From contig JAGMUV010000005.1 in the NCBI GenBank assembly GCA_020744425.1, forward strand, positions 2,046,001-2,110,000: a stretch of DNA of 64,000 nucleotides. Direction: 5' to 3'. The translations under genes and the position numbers were made by a program. Source of the DNA: Dactylonectria macrodidyma. Lineage: Eukaryota; Ascomycota; Sordariomycetes; Hypocreales; Nectriaceae. Below, in pieces: positions 1 to 10,820 of the stretch; positions within the stretch are counted from its first letter, which is position 1; every line of letters begins with the position of its first letter. The notes beneath the pieces were generated by a model that searched no databases, was not told the origin of the DNA, and saw only the letters and a list, made by a program, of their open reading frames with translations.

Positions 1-567
1 TCCGGAAGGTAGGTGGTTAGTGAGGCGGTGGTCTTTACTCCAGACTCCTCAATGGTGATTTTGAAAGGATCTCCTTCTTCTGCGTAGAGAAGTGTACAAG
101 TTCCAGAGATTCCAAGTGTTTGATTGCTGAATGCATCCGGTCGATAATTCCGGAGATTGCTGCGATAGGGATCTTGGTCAGCCTTCTGGGCACGCGTTGC
201 CACATCGACGGCTCCAAAGATCTGGATCACTTCGAGGATAGATGACAAGGAGATTTGAAAATTGGGGAGCTCAATGGCTTCATCATCCTCTGGGGTAGGG
301 AGGTTGACGGTGTACGATGAGAATAGAGCCTTGTCTAGGAACGCGACACCTAAAGCAGGAGGGTTAGAATCATCCTAGGGCGTGGCTTTGGGAACAAGTC
401 GGCCCCTTACCTTGCATCACTCTTGCGTGGTCCGCCGCGAATCTGACACCGTCTTCAGTGATCTGAACATGGGCTCGCGGGGCAAAGTTGATACATCGAA
501 GAAGCTGAAGAAGAGACCTTGTTGACGTGGCGACGGCACGGAAGATAGGTTGAGACTCTGGCGCCAT
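1..567 (-). CDS. RAD1: DNA damage checkpoint clamp subunit Rad1 (5' part, runs off window)
   Basis: Rad1 is one of three PCNA-like subunits of the Rad9-Hus1-Rad1 (9-1-1) clamp, loaded at damaged DNA to activate ATR/Mec1 signalling. About 168 residues are visible. Exon 1 is 567-411; intron 410-350 (61 bp, GTAAGG donor, CTAAC branch, TTAG acceptor); exon 2 starts at 349 and is open to base 1. The N-terminus carries the family pattern INFAPRAHVQITEDGVRF and, across the splice, a VMQGVAFLDKALFSSY segment, the typical first clamp half. I start at the ATG at 567 because this gives the usual short N-terminus; an in-frame ATG at 687 would add 40 unconserved residues. The 3' half lies outside the window. 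It is transcribed in the same direction as OST5, 166 bp downstream of its stop. Family recognition is firm; the start is less so. Confidence 0.92.
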
Positions 568-733
568 CTTCAGAACGGTTCGAGCTGTATCCGAAAACAA
601 AGTGAGGGTTGCGCGCGGATGAGAAAGATCAAAAACTGGCAAAAAATACAATAGGCGCTCAACGGCGTCTTCTCTTGTTTGCTCCAACTATTGTACAGAA
701 ACCCAGTGAGACGGGACTTTTTGAGGGGGTATC

Positions 734-1085
734 TTAGACGTAGACTCCGACAGCACAGAACATGTAAACGACTCCGAACCTGACTATGTTAGCACTTTGG
801 TCGGGAGGGCAATTGGGAAGGAGGCGGCGTACGCAATTGCTGTAGAGGCGGGAATGCCGAGCAAGGGGACGTTGATGAGTGATCGGTCTGTGGAGTGGTC
901 AGAAACAGGCATACACCAGAGCAAGAAGCGGCCGTGGGAGACATACTCAGGGCGAAAGCACCGGTCAGAATAATTCCCAGCGCCAAGAGCAGGAAGCTGA
1001 TCAAGAATTGGCTGTCCTTGCCGATGGAAGGGTTGAATGGACTGCCAGCAGCAGCTTGCCAAACCTCATGCAGCGAGGAATCCAT
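734..1085 (-). CDS. OST5: Oligosaccharyltransferase subunit Ost5/TMEM258
   Basis: Small membrane subunit of the ER oligosaccharyltransferase, which transfers the dolichol-linked glycan to Asn-X-Ser/Thr. Three exons: 1085-947, 887-833 and 779-734, with introns 946-888 (59 bp, GTATGT donor, CACAG acceptor) and 832-780 (53 bp, GTACGC donor, CTAAC branch, TCAG acceptor). Together they encode 79 residues, the normal family length. The protein starts MDSSLHEVWQAA, has a first membrane span around residues 27-46 and a second around 52-78, and ends in a short FGVVYMFCAVGVYV tail. The conserved LLGIPAS loop lies between the spans. Splicing is essential, because unspliced reading destroys the second span. 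It faces GCN5 across a 421-bp shared upstream region. Confidence 0.94.
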
Positions 1086-1506
1086 GTGCTAGACTTCGTG
1101 GGGGAAAGTCGCGTGTAGGCGACGAGAGAAAATTCGATTGAGGATGTTTCGATCAGCGGTCTGGGATACAGTGCTTGTTGGGTGGGTGGGCGAGCGCGGA
1201 GGCGTTGAAGGAACTGGCTTGATTGCTTGCGAGGTTCAAGCTGCAACGTCGACACTCCTGTCGACCTTCACGAGCTTACGATGCGCAATCGTGGCCGATA
1301 GACTAATATGGCTTAGCGCGTACCTTCCCCTGGCAGCTCCAGTTGGAGCCTGGCTTTGGTGGTCTCGGGAATGACATAAGCAGGGCACGGTCCATCGTGG
1401 CATCTCTCCACCATCATGATGCATCCCCAGACGCCAACCCGTGTAGACTTGACCACACCAATACCAACATCCGTCAGGACGAAGTGCCAATTGCGCAGTC
1501 GAAAAC
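1086..1506. promoter_or_regulatory. Divergent promoter region between OST5 and GCN5
   Basis: These 421 bp lie between the ATG of OST5 (minus) and the ATG of GCN5 (plus), so they must hold both promoters and 5' leaders. No unambiguous TATA box was found. This fits housekeeping genes with dispersed start sites, which is inference. Confidence 0.6.
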
Positions 1507-2815
1507 ATGTCAGAAGAAGGTCAGTTACTTTTTCAACAAGTATATACCAGCCATGAGCCCCCCAGCTAACAACCTTCCCCCCAGGCGCCAACAAGCGCAA
1601 GGCAGAGGAGGAGCCGTCGTCTCCCACTCCATCTAAGCGCATCAAGCAGGATGAGGAGCCCCCGGAAAAAAAGGCAGCCATGAAGCCCATTCCCTTCCCC
1701 GAAAAGGTAAAACACATCGCGTGCGCGAGTTGGCCGAGGATATTTGCTGACCACGCCACCAGCCCGCCGTCATCGAAGAGCGCACCGGCGAAATCGAGTT
1801 CCGTGTAGTCAACAACGACAACGAGCGCGAGTCCCTCATCATCCTTACCGGCCTCAAATGCATTTTCCAGAAGCAGCTCCCCAAGATGCCCAAAGATTAC
1901 ATCGCCCGCCTCGTCTACGATCGAACCCACCTGTCCATCGCCATCGTCAAGAAGCCGCTCGAAGTTGTTGGTGGCATCACATACCGTCCCTTCAAGGGTC
2001 GTCGCTTCGCCGAGATTGTCTTTTGCGCCATCAGCTCCGATCAGCAAGTCAAGGGCTATGGTGCACATCTCATGTCCCACCTAAAAGACTACGTCAAGGC
2101 CACCAGCGACGTGATGCATTTCCTGACCTACGCCGACAACTATGCCATTGGTTACTTCAAGAAACAGGGGTTCACGAAAGAAATCACCCTCGACAAGAAC
2201 GTTTGGATGGGTTATATCAAGGATTATGAGGGCGGCACAATTATGCAGTGCTCTATGCTTCCGCGTATTCGCTATCTCGAGATGGGCCGCATGCTGCTTA
2301 AGCAGAAGGAATGCGTCCAGGCCAAGATCCGCGCCTATTCTAAATCCCACAACGTCCATTCACCACCAAAGGAGTGGAAGAATGGCATCACCGAGATCAA
2401 TCCGCTCGATATCCCAGCCATCCGCGCCTCTGGCTGGTCCCCAGACATGGACGAACTCGCCCGCCAACCCCGCCACGGTCCCAACTACAACCAACTTCTC
2501 CACCTGCTGAATGACCTGCAAAACCACAACTCCGCGTGGCCTTTCCTCGTCCCTGTTAATCGCGATGACGTTGCCGATTACTACGACGTCATCAAGGAGC
2601 CCATGGACCTCAGCACCATGGAGAACAAGCTCGAAGCTGACCAGTATGCTACCCCCGAGGACTTTATCCGGGACGCTGATCTCGTCTTCAACAACTGCCG
2701 CAAGTACAACAACGAGAGTACCCCTTACGCCAAGTCCGCCAACAAGCTAGAGAAGTTCATGTGGCAGCAGATCAAGGCTGTCCCCGAGTGGTCCCATCTG
2801 GAGCCGGAGAGGTAG
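1507..2815 (+). CDS. GCN5: Histone acetyltransferase Gcn5 (SAGA/ADA catalytic subunit)
   Basis: Gcn5 acetylates histone H3 lysines within SAGA/ADA coactivator complexes in the nucleus. Exon 1 is only 13 nt (1507-1519); intron 1520-1584 (65 bp); exon 2 1585-1706; intron 1707-1762 (56 bp); exon 3 1763-2815. The product is 395 aa, normal for fungi. It begins [14 protein letters not shown] with a charged, disordered segment. The GNAT domain spans roughly residues 60-215, with the presumed catalytic Glu at 129 (RFAEIVF) and the acetyl-CoA loop QVKGYGA at 140-146. A linker follows, then a C-terminal bromodomain (about 290-390) with the acetyl-lysine Asn in the [10 protein letters not shown] segment. 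The first ATG and tiny exon are supported because they keep frame into the conserved basic N-terminus. It shares a promoter region with OST5. Confidence 0.97.
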
Positions 2816-3840
2816 GTCTTCACACCGAGCTCCAGGCGGAAACTTCAGTCGTAGTGAGGGTCGCATAGGCTCAAAAGGTCTAGTTATGCTTTTTTTTTTC
2901 TCTGCTTCTTCGTTTTGCAGGTACTCGAGGGGGTGGGTTCAAGCGCGGCGTTTTGGCTCTTTTGATGTTCACCATTTGGTTTTTTGTACATCATCCAGTC
3001 TACTGGAATAGCATTATAGGGATGAGGGGGAGTGACCTGGACAGAGTCAGGGACTTGCGCAGCCAGTGGGTAACGACGACATGTACGTATGTATCTCAAG
3101 TAGAATGAAAAGCTTGCCTCACAAATCCCAAACTCTTTTCAAAGCCGAAGAGGACATGCGGGTTTCACATTTAGTGTGTGCGATCATTACGGAATGTAAA
3201 GCAAAAGATGCTGTTTCGCCATGTAAGCTTATGCTATCCGGCTGCCTATCTACAACGTATCTCATGCCAATACATGAAAGTGGCCAGCACATCAAGGCAA
3301 AGTCGTAACACAAAGGAATCGCAACGCTTTTCTGCGCACTCCTCGAGCCAGGGAAACCCAGCGGCCGGGGATGAGCGTTTCCAGTCCTCTGCTCCGCAAG
3401 GCGGCTGCTGCTGCCTTGGATTCAAAGCACGCTCTCGACGAATGAATTCTGACCCAATAGTCCCGCTTCCTAACCCAAAATTATCGCCCAAACACCATTG
3501 TCCATTCTGGAAGCGGAGAAACAGTTATAAAAGAGAGGCCGCGCCACTCGCACTCGTTGCCAATCCATTGGCACGGGATGAGGAGCGAGGGCGGGAATCA
3601 GTGGCCGTATGCGAGTCTATGTGTTGTGTGTGCTCTATGAAGAGCATGCGGGTTGCGCGTGTGCCCCAGTGCTTTGACAAAACTTTGGACCAGTCCAAAC
3701 AGTGTGTCGTGTCACAACCATGGGGTGCCGTAAAGAAATCAAAGGTGTTGCGACGGGTATAATGTTTAACAGAGTGGTTGAGTCTTTTTGCGTGCTTTCT
3801 TGGTCTCATTCTTGTCAACAGTAAGACAACATAAAGGCCT
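2816..3840. other. Convergent intergenic region (GCN5 / uncharacterised gene 3' ends)
   Basis: About 1 kb between two convergent stop codons. It contains a T-rich run near 2887-2899, probably 3' UTR, and no reading frame with family-like features. Open frames near 3.2-3.8 kb are arginine/serine/cysteine-rich, as expected for chance frames. Confidence 0.55.
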
Positions 3841-5091
3841 TCAAGCTCCAGAAGCCTCAGTAGTGCGCTGGCCAGGCCCTGAATCCCCGGCCGGGAGGCG
3901 GAGGTCTGAGTAGCTGCGGCGAGGCCAGAAGGAACGAGCCCGGCGCTGCTGCTGCTGGTTGATAAGGTGGCGGAGAACCCCGCTGGATGTGTTTGCAGAG
4001 GAAGGGAGTGAGATGTCGTTAACTTGTTGGGATGGAGCATTGCGGACCTCCTCTTGAAGTGTGTGCCGAAGCATGGGTTGGAGGAAGTCGGGGATATCAC
4101 TCCACTGGCCAGCCCGGGCAGCACTGACGATGCTCGTGGGAAGCAAGCTGGTGGGAGTGATTGTAGAATCGCTTGCATGGCGGAACAAGTCGCCATTCTC
4201 AATGGCGGTCTTAAGCCACTGCTCCCACTCTTCATCAAGGACAGCGGTGCTATCGCCAGCCTCCCTTCGGGCAGCCTGGGCTCGGAGGCGCTCGTTGAGC
4301 TCGACGCCGACGCTGTCGATCTCAGGCTCGCTCTCAACATCCATCTCGCCATCCTCGAGGTCGTCGAGGCCAACATAACCGACGCTAGCTGGGTGGCTCT
4401 CAACTCCACGTGGACGGTCTCCGATCTCAGTCCAGTCGGGGAATCCGTCGGCGGTGGTGTCGAGGATGTTGATCCCCTGCTCTCTCTCAAATTTCTCCTT
4501 GGCCCATTTTGTGCCCTCCCACTTGGTCAGACCCGCGATCTCGGAATCGGTGAGGCGGAGACCGTCGAAGGCGCGGAAGAGGCGACGGTGCCACGGCCAG
4601 CGAGCGAGGCGAATGCGGTGGGTGCGATGGGTGTAGTCGAGTCCGGGGTATTTGGCCTCTTGGGTCTCGAGGTGGCCATAGAAGGCATGGGTTTCCTGTC
4701 GGACTTCCGGGATGAGACTGCGCTGGAGAAGAGCGTGGAAATTCTGGGGGTCGTTGCTCTTAGCGCGAGGGAACATGTACTCGTACACGATCTGGTCGAC
4801 GGGGCGGCCCTTCATCTTGGAGGTGTTGTTTGGGGGTTGCACAAGGAAGCGCGAGGGATGTTGGAGGTTCAGAACTGCGTAGTCTAGCTTGAGGGAAAGC
4901 ACGTCGTCAAATTGCCAAGGCGGAAGAGAAACGGGGCTGGGAGTTCCACGGTCGAAGAAGCAGCCAGAAGGGCGCAGGTCGGTCACGTAATCGGAGCGGG
5001 AAGTTGAAACGGCAGCTCGAGAGTGCCGGCGGGTTTGGGAGAAGTGACGGAGGGATGATAGCCGAGATACCCGTCCACGGGCGGCTGACAA
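3841..5091 (-). CDS. Uncharacterised fungal protein with basic N-terminus
   Basis: A single uninterrupted frame encodes 416 residues. I do not recognise a named family. The first 30 residues (MSAARGRVSRLSSLRHFSQT...) are rich in Arg and Ser with no acidic residues, which could be a mitochondrial presequence but is also compatible with a disordered nuclear tail. Residues about 45-215 look globular, with many Trp, Tyr and charged residues (for example WPWHRRLFRAFDGLRL and LTKWEGTKWAKEKFE). An acidic stretch follows around 250-270, and the C-terminal third is Ser/Gln/Arg-rich and probably disordered, with QQQQRRARS near residue 383. Codon use and length support a real gene, and the globular part looks conserved rather than random. 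The start is the first in-frame ATG. Function is unknown. Confidence 0.75.
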   Translation of the reverse strand: MSAARGRVSRLSSLRHFSQTRRHSRAAVSTSRSDYVTDLRPSGCFFDRGTPSPVSLPPWQFDDVLSLKLDYAVLNLQHPSRFLVQPPNNTSKMKGRPVDQIVYEYMFPRAKSNDPQNFHALLQRSLIPEVRQETHAFYGHLETQEAKYPGLDYTHRTHRIRLARWPWHRRLFRAFDGLRLTDSEIAGLTKWEGTKWAKEKFEREQGINILDTTADGFPDWTEIGDRPRGVESHPASVGYVGLDDLEDGEMDVESEPEIDSVGVELNERLRAQAARREAGDSTAVLDEEWEQWLKTAIENGDLFRHASDSTITPTSLLPTSIVSAARAGQWSDIPDFLQPMLRHTLQEEVRNAPSQQVNDISLPSSANTSSGVLRHLINQQQQRRARSFWPRRSYSDLRLPAGDSGPGQRTTEASGA

Positions 5092-7775
5092 TCACAAATC
5101 GCTGGCGCAGTCGCAGTCGCAGTCGCAGTCGTAATCTGAGGGCGCGCGCGAGAGAGAGATATAGAGACAGAGAGAAAGATGGTCAAGTCGAAAACGAGGG
5201 CAGGCAACCGACCAGGAGGTGGACGAGAGAGCGGCAAGTCGGCGGCGGGCGACCTTTTAGTTCAGGTTGCTTGTCTTGGGGGTCGGGCGTTCTCGGCGGG
5301 GGTGTGATGGCGGATGAGAGGGTGTGAGCAGTGACAAGTCAACGAAGTGGGCGAGGGAGGGCGATGAAGAATAGTCCAGGTCCACAGAGCCGGCAGGGCT
5401 GGTGGCGGCTTCCCAAAGAGAGAAACACGCACACGCAACGCTCTCGAGATCAGATGCGAGGAGGGTGCGATCCAGTTTGAGCGAGAGTCGAGATGTTGCG
5501 TGTCGTTTCTTCTGGTTTGTGTTGGTGTTCGTGACGAGGAAGAGGGAGGAATAATAAATGTTTGTTAGGCTGGGGGCCTCAGGTTGTTGTCCTCGGGGGG
5601 AGGGGGGGCGTGTACTGCACACCGACATCGTTGGAGCGAGGGAAGGGAAAACTAAGGCAGGAAAGAAGGTCAGGTACAGGCATAGTGATGCGACCTCTCT
5701 ACTACCTAAGGTAGGTACTCTAGGCTGTGACCTGCAAGGTCAGGCGGCAGCGGGAACCAGGACGAACAAAGATGGAGGGGCGAGGATAGGAAGTGATAGG
5801 AAAATATGCAGATTCGGTCTCTGTTTACTGCATTTATCGTTGTATGGGCGGGAGATGAGAGAGGCCAGCCATTGTCACGTCCCTTAGCATCTGAATTACA
5901 GTCCCTAGATGTGTAGGTACGTAGGTACGCGCCTGGCCTGGGTCTATTAAGTGTATTGGATCCCCCAATACCACCTCAAGATACCCATCAACTTGCACCA
6001 AGCTGCCAATGAAGGCCGTGAACCAGACCCGAGAGCCAACCCTGTCCAACCCCAGGTCCGCGCACCCCTCTTAGAAGCCCAAGCCCGCACGGCCAGGTTC
6101 AGAGGCGACGAACCAGGGCTCGCCGCAACAATATCCCGGCGTCCTGCTTACACTGTGCTTGTACATGGCCGACTGAGAAGACGGCCGCTCATTGGCTGCC
6201 CAATTCTCGCAGCAGCGGCAGGCCCGCGCACGCTTCTTTTCCATCAAAGGAGGGGTGGGGTGTGGAGGAAAACAACAATAAATCTTCCCGCTGGACAAAG
6301 GCGGAGAGCTGGAAGAGCGCCGACGAAGCTGGAAGAGAGGATGGCGCGGCCATGTCCCTCCGGGGCGGCGGGGCCGAGGAACACAGCAAAAACGTGACGG
6401 CACCTCGTGGATGGGAGGAGTGAAAACAACCCGTGGACAAGGACCCGAAATACCAATTAGTGGAGGATTAAATGGACCTTGGATCGAGCGGAACAGCGCA
6501 GCTTGTTTACTATTCCATGCGCCGCCGTGCCCTCTTGACCTTTGGGCGAGGGATACGTGGGATGCTTGTGGGGACAGGATTCACTACCTGCACACCTCCC
6601 CCACCAAGCTCTGGAAAAAAAAAATAGGTAGGACCCTGGCCACCACCGAGAGCATTTCCTTTCCAGCCCGGGGAGGATCGCCGTCTCCGGAGCATCAAGT
6701 CATCAAACCAGCTGTCGCAGGTGCCTCAGGTAGGGTTGCGTATCTCCTGTCCGGGCTGAGACTTTCCCCTCCAGCTATTCACACTCATTTTTATGTACTG
6801 CACAGTAATGCGCTGCACTCCCCCTCCGTGCGCTGCCGGGATGGAAGGCCAAGGAAGGGCCTCAATATGTAAGGGAGCAAGCCATGGCATCCACCAAGAA
6901 CCCTGTTTCTTACGAATGGACTCGTCAATTCTCAGAGTTTGAGTTCTGCCACAGGCCTCTGCTATTCTGAGTAACTCTCGCCGATAACATCTTTGATGTA
7001 CGTAGACAGCTTGACTCTTTTGCTCCTCTCATATTACACTGCCTTGGTGCCTGATCATCTCTCGGTCGCCTCCGGCGCAGGAACCGTCTTCGTCCGCGGG
7101 CAGTGGTCATGCGCCGCTCTGCCGAATTCGCGTCCCGAATCACCAGCCCGTTTCTATCAACACTTACGAACATCTCGAGAAGCCAAGCACAGTCCTATTA
7201 GTCACCATGTCTTTCATCTTCTATCTTCTGCCAGGTCACGAGCCCGTTAGTCCTGTCGTGTCGTCTTGCGTTCCGGGTTGGTCTGACCTGGGCTCTTGGT
7301 CATTTGTCAGGCCCCCCTCCACGTCTCCCCATCCCCCTCATCCAATCCCTTCCTCTCATCACCCCGCGCCTTGATCACTCAATCAGTGCACAAAACACCC
7401 CTGGCCTAGCCCAGTTATCCTGGCTCCCTTCATTCAGTGCCTCTCTTTTTTTACCCTGCGTCTCCGTCTCTCCGTGTGGACCGGCTCCATGCCGGTCCGG
7501 TGACTGAACCGGTCTGCCTAATCGAGTAATTAACACTCGTCTGTACTATGACACGGCACTTCATTTGAGACGACACTTGACAGCACTAGGTATGTAGGTA
7601 CGCGCGATGATAGATTGCCAATAGAGGCAAGTGTGTTTTCAAAATTTGAGTTAAACAAAATGGCCTTTTTTTTATATATATATATTCTCCAGACCACTTG
7701 AAACTCCAAGGGATTCCGCCTCTGCGTATGCGTAATTCTGATACCATCTCGAGAGCCATTGAACTCGGCGGCCGT
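5092..7775. other. 2.7-kb intergenic region with simple repeats and GTAGGTACG motifs
   Basis: No convincing gene. It begins with the upstream region of the 3841-5091 gene, containing four GCAGTC units near 5106-5131 and a purine-rich stretch to about 5180 (pyrimidine-rich on the transcribed strand, common in fungal leaders). A 13-bp palindrome lies at 5702-5714, and related GTAGGTACG strings occur at 5913-5932 and 7587-7605. The right end is the 3' flank of biotin synthase, with a T run and TA repeat at 7667-7685. Open frames near 5.9-6.9 kb have no family features. Confidence 0.5.
7667..7685. repeat. T-run followed by (TA)n
   Basis: Seven T's run into about six TA units, some 90 bp past the biotin synthase stop on its 3' side. 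Such AT-rich tracts are common in fungal 3' flanks and may act in polyadenylation; this role is inference. Confidence 0.6.
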
Positions 7776-9169
7776 CTACAGAACCCTGACCTCTGGGGCC
7801 GGCTGGGGTGACTTGTCGAAGCTCTTCATCGGGCTCAACCCCCAGCGACCAAACATGGCCGCATCCTCGTCCCAGCCGTTGCACTCGGTCGTCAGCATCT
7901 TCTCGCCGGTGAAGATGGCGTTGGCACCGGCCATGAAGCACATGGCCTGCTTCTCCTCCGACATGGACTTGCGGCCGGCGGCGATGCGGATGATGGTGGC
8001 TGGCATGATGATACGCGCCGTAGCAATAGTCCGCAGCATACTCGTGAACTCAACGGCCGGCCGGTCACCCAGCGGCGTGCCCTTGATGGGCACCAGGGCG
8101 TTGACGGGGAAGCTCTCCGGGTGGCTCGGCATCGTCGACACCGTATGCAGCAGGCCGACGCGGTCCTCGGACGACTCGCCCAGGCCCAGGATGCCGCCCG
8201 AGCACACGTTGATGCCCGCGTCGCGCACGTTGCTCAGCGTCTGCAGCCGCTCGTCGTAGGTGCGCGTCGAGATGACGGACGGGTAGAACTCGCGGCTGGT
8301 GTCGACGTTGTGGTTGTACGCCGTGAGTCCGGCATCCTTGAGCTCCTTGGCCTGCTCCTTGTCGATCATGCCCAGCGTCACGCACACCTCCATGTTCATG
8401 GCCTTGACGCCCTCCACCATGGCCTTGATGTTCTTGAGACTGTTCTTGCGGCCTCGCATGTCTCGCCACGCGGCTCCCATGCAGAACCGAGTGCTTCCCT
8501 TCTCCTTAGCCACACGCGCCGCCGCCAGCACGCTCTCAACTGTCTCGACACGCTTGGCCTCGAGGCCGGTGCCCTTTTGGTGGCGAGTCGACTGCGCGCA
8601 GTACGAGCAGTCTTCGGTGCACCCGCCCGTCTTGATGTTCATCAGCGTGCAGAGTTGCACCTCTGACGGGTCGTGGAAGCGACGGTGGACGGTGCTCTGT
8701 ATGAGTGGGTGATCACAGATGGTCAGCCAACCTTCATCTCGTTGCTGATTGGCATGCACAGTTCATGATCGGGGGTGAATGGCACCAGACCTGGGATCAC
8801 CACAGTCGAACAAACAAGACGGAAACTCACAGATTGATACGTCAGCTCCATCAGCGGCTGGTAGTAGATAGCAGCAATCTCCTCCTTGGTCCAATTGTGA
8901 CGGGGTTGAGCTGCCGAGACGGCGTCGCGCAAGATGGCCTTCGCCTTGTCACTCCGCTGCTTCTCAACATCCTCGTGAGCTCCCGTCGGCGGAGGCGGCG
9001 GCTGTGCTGGTCGTCCAACATAATCGACGACGGTGGACATGGCACGCACTCGTCCATGCGATCCAGCAGCAATAGCAGCAGGCCGGGCCTGTCGCCGGAG
9101 GAGCATTCCCGAGGGGCCGTTGCTGCTGAGTCGCAGGGCGCTCAGACGGAGCGGGGTACCGGCCTTCAT
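7776..9169 (-). CDS. BIO2: Biotin synthase (radical SAM)
   Basis: Inserts sulfur into dethiobiotin to make biotin, the last step of the pathway, in mitochondria. Exon 1 9169-8831, intron 8830-8697 (134 bp, the longest in the window; GTGAGT donor, CATACAG acceptor), exon 2 8696-7776; 419 aa. The first ~45 residues (MKAGTPLRLSALRLSS...) are Arg/Ser/Ala-rich without acids, a good mitochondrial presequence. The radical-SAM cluster motif CxxxCxxC is C139, C143, C146 (GGCTEDCSYCAQS), followed by the family segments GSTRFCMGAAWR, YNHNVDTS, CSGGILGLGES and the C-terminal MAGANAIFTGEKMLTT. I chose the ATG at 9169; an in-frame ATG at 9292 would add 41 residues, and one at residue 44 would drop the presequence. 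No other biotin gene is adjacent. Confidence 0.96.
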
Positions 9170-10820
9170 GTTGTGTATACGATGTCGCGTGTGTGCAAAT
9201 GAGTGAGATGAGAAGCAATGAGTGAGTAGGTGATTGAGTGAGTGAATTGAGCAGCTAGTAGGGAAAGCAGCTGGCAGAGAACCCAAGCTCAAGTGAGTAC
9301 AAGTAGCAAAGGCAAGGTCTAGGAGAAAGTGAATGGGCGCAACTCCAAGCAGCTCCCCCGCCGCGACATATAACTACCTTAGCACAGGCGCCTCCAACGT
9401 GGAGGAGGGCTGCCAACAATCCCAACTAACCCTTTGGGTAAGCTCCGTACCGCCGCCTACGAGCTGCTATAAATGCGACCGTCGCCCGCCCAAATTGTCG
9501 TGGCTACGCAGATCGAGAACGCGCCAACCTCGGCTGCGGGGTGCTTCTCCGTTGGATTGAGTGTCATTTGCTTTACTAGGTAGGCTTTGTGCCTCGTAAA
9601 CCCGAGCAAAGCCGGGAGGTGCAGCTTCTCAGCGTACAACGTGCAGACGATCCCATTACGTGGTGTGGATGTGTTGAGGCCGTCGAACGATGCGATCGCC
9701 CGCAGCCTTTGTTGGTGGTCAAGATGCCTCAACATTAGAAACTCAAAGCTCTAGGCGGACACGGACCGACACAGTGGGCCGGAGCTTAGCTCCTGAGGGT
9801 CTCGGCCCGTCGTCCAAGGCTCCCAACTGCCTAGTCTCCTGGCTTCCAGTTCTCCAACTGGCCCCTGATGCCAATTGCGGCCTTTCTCGTTGGCCACGGC
9901 CAGCCCGGAACCTGTCCGTCGACGGGGACAGCTGCCTCAAGCGAGCCACTGGCGTTTGGGGGTCACTTTTGCTCTATGACGCCGGCGCGGGATGAGAAGC
10001 CGGGGTAAACCGAACGCTGAACAAGACCGGCCGTCTCCTCCGAGGACCGAAGCCGCCTCACAATTCCGGGGTTGGGCATGTTTTTGTTGTGGAATGAACC
10101 CACTTAGCCTTTATAGGTTGCTGTATTAGTCTCGCTCAGAAAAGAACACGTCCAGCCTATTGCTTGATGGTTTCATTAAATAGTACTATGTCGTGGCTAA
10201 TGCCCGCTCACTTATCAACACGTCGATCGGCTTGGTATACATAAGCACATTCCTGCTCAACCATTTGGAAAAGCGTCTTTCAGCTTGTCGTTGAGTCCCA
10301 TCGTTTCTTCAACTTCGCTTTTTCTACTTCGTCCACGCAATTAAGACATAAAAGTCGAAACTGTCGGACAATCGGGGCATATCAAAGGTCTTCGTGTATT
10401 CATTCATCAACCTGCCAATTATCCCTTTCAAAATATTTCCGGGCGCCATGTCCAATGTTCAAATCCATGTTTCAACTCAACAATTTCGCCTTGTCGAATA
10501 TCGGTTGAAGATCCCCACTAAACGCCCAATAAGTTGCTCGCCCTTCGCCTATCCATTAAGGTCTTGCGGCGATCCATTGCAATTCTTTGAAAGGCTGCCT
10601 GTTGCGCAGCAAAGGCATCGTTTCGGCCGTTCCTCATCTACTACAGCTTAAACGTTGGCGGTGCTCTGCATCTATCTCATCCCTCATCTTCTTATGCCTG
10701 ATAAGCTGACTTCTCATGCATCCACTGACGTTGCCCATGGAATGTCAGAATGTCTAGTCGTAAATCTGCGTGAATCTTAGAGGGCTTCCCTGTCCGATGA
10801 ACGGTCCTAGCCTGCAGCTT
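9170..10820. other. 1.65-kb intergenic region upstream of biotin synthase
   Basis: This lies between the biotin synthase start and the 3' end of the DUF7514 gene. The stretch around 10250-10345 is pyrimidine-rich on the plus strand (TTTCTTCAACTTCGCTTTTT), like a fungal leader, and is followed by an 85-codon open frame at 10394-10651. That frame has no recognisable features and I do not call it. No RNA gene was recognised. Confidence 0.45.

Noticed and set aside
10394..10651. 85-codon plus-strand frame after a pyrimidine-rich leader
   Set aside because: Composition is unordered and no domain or extension by splicing was found. It may be a chance frame in the 3' flank of the DUF7514 gene.
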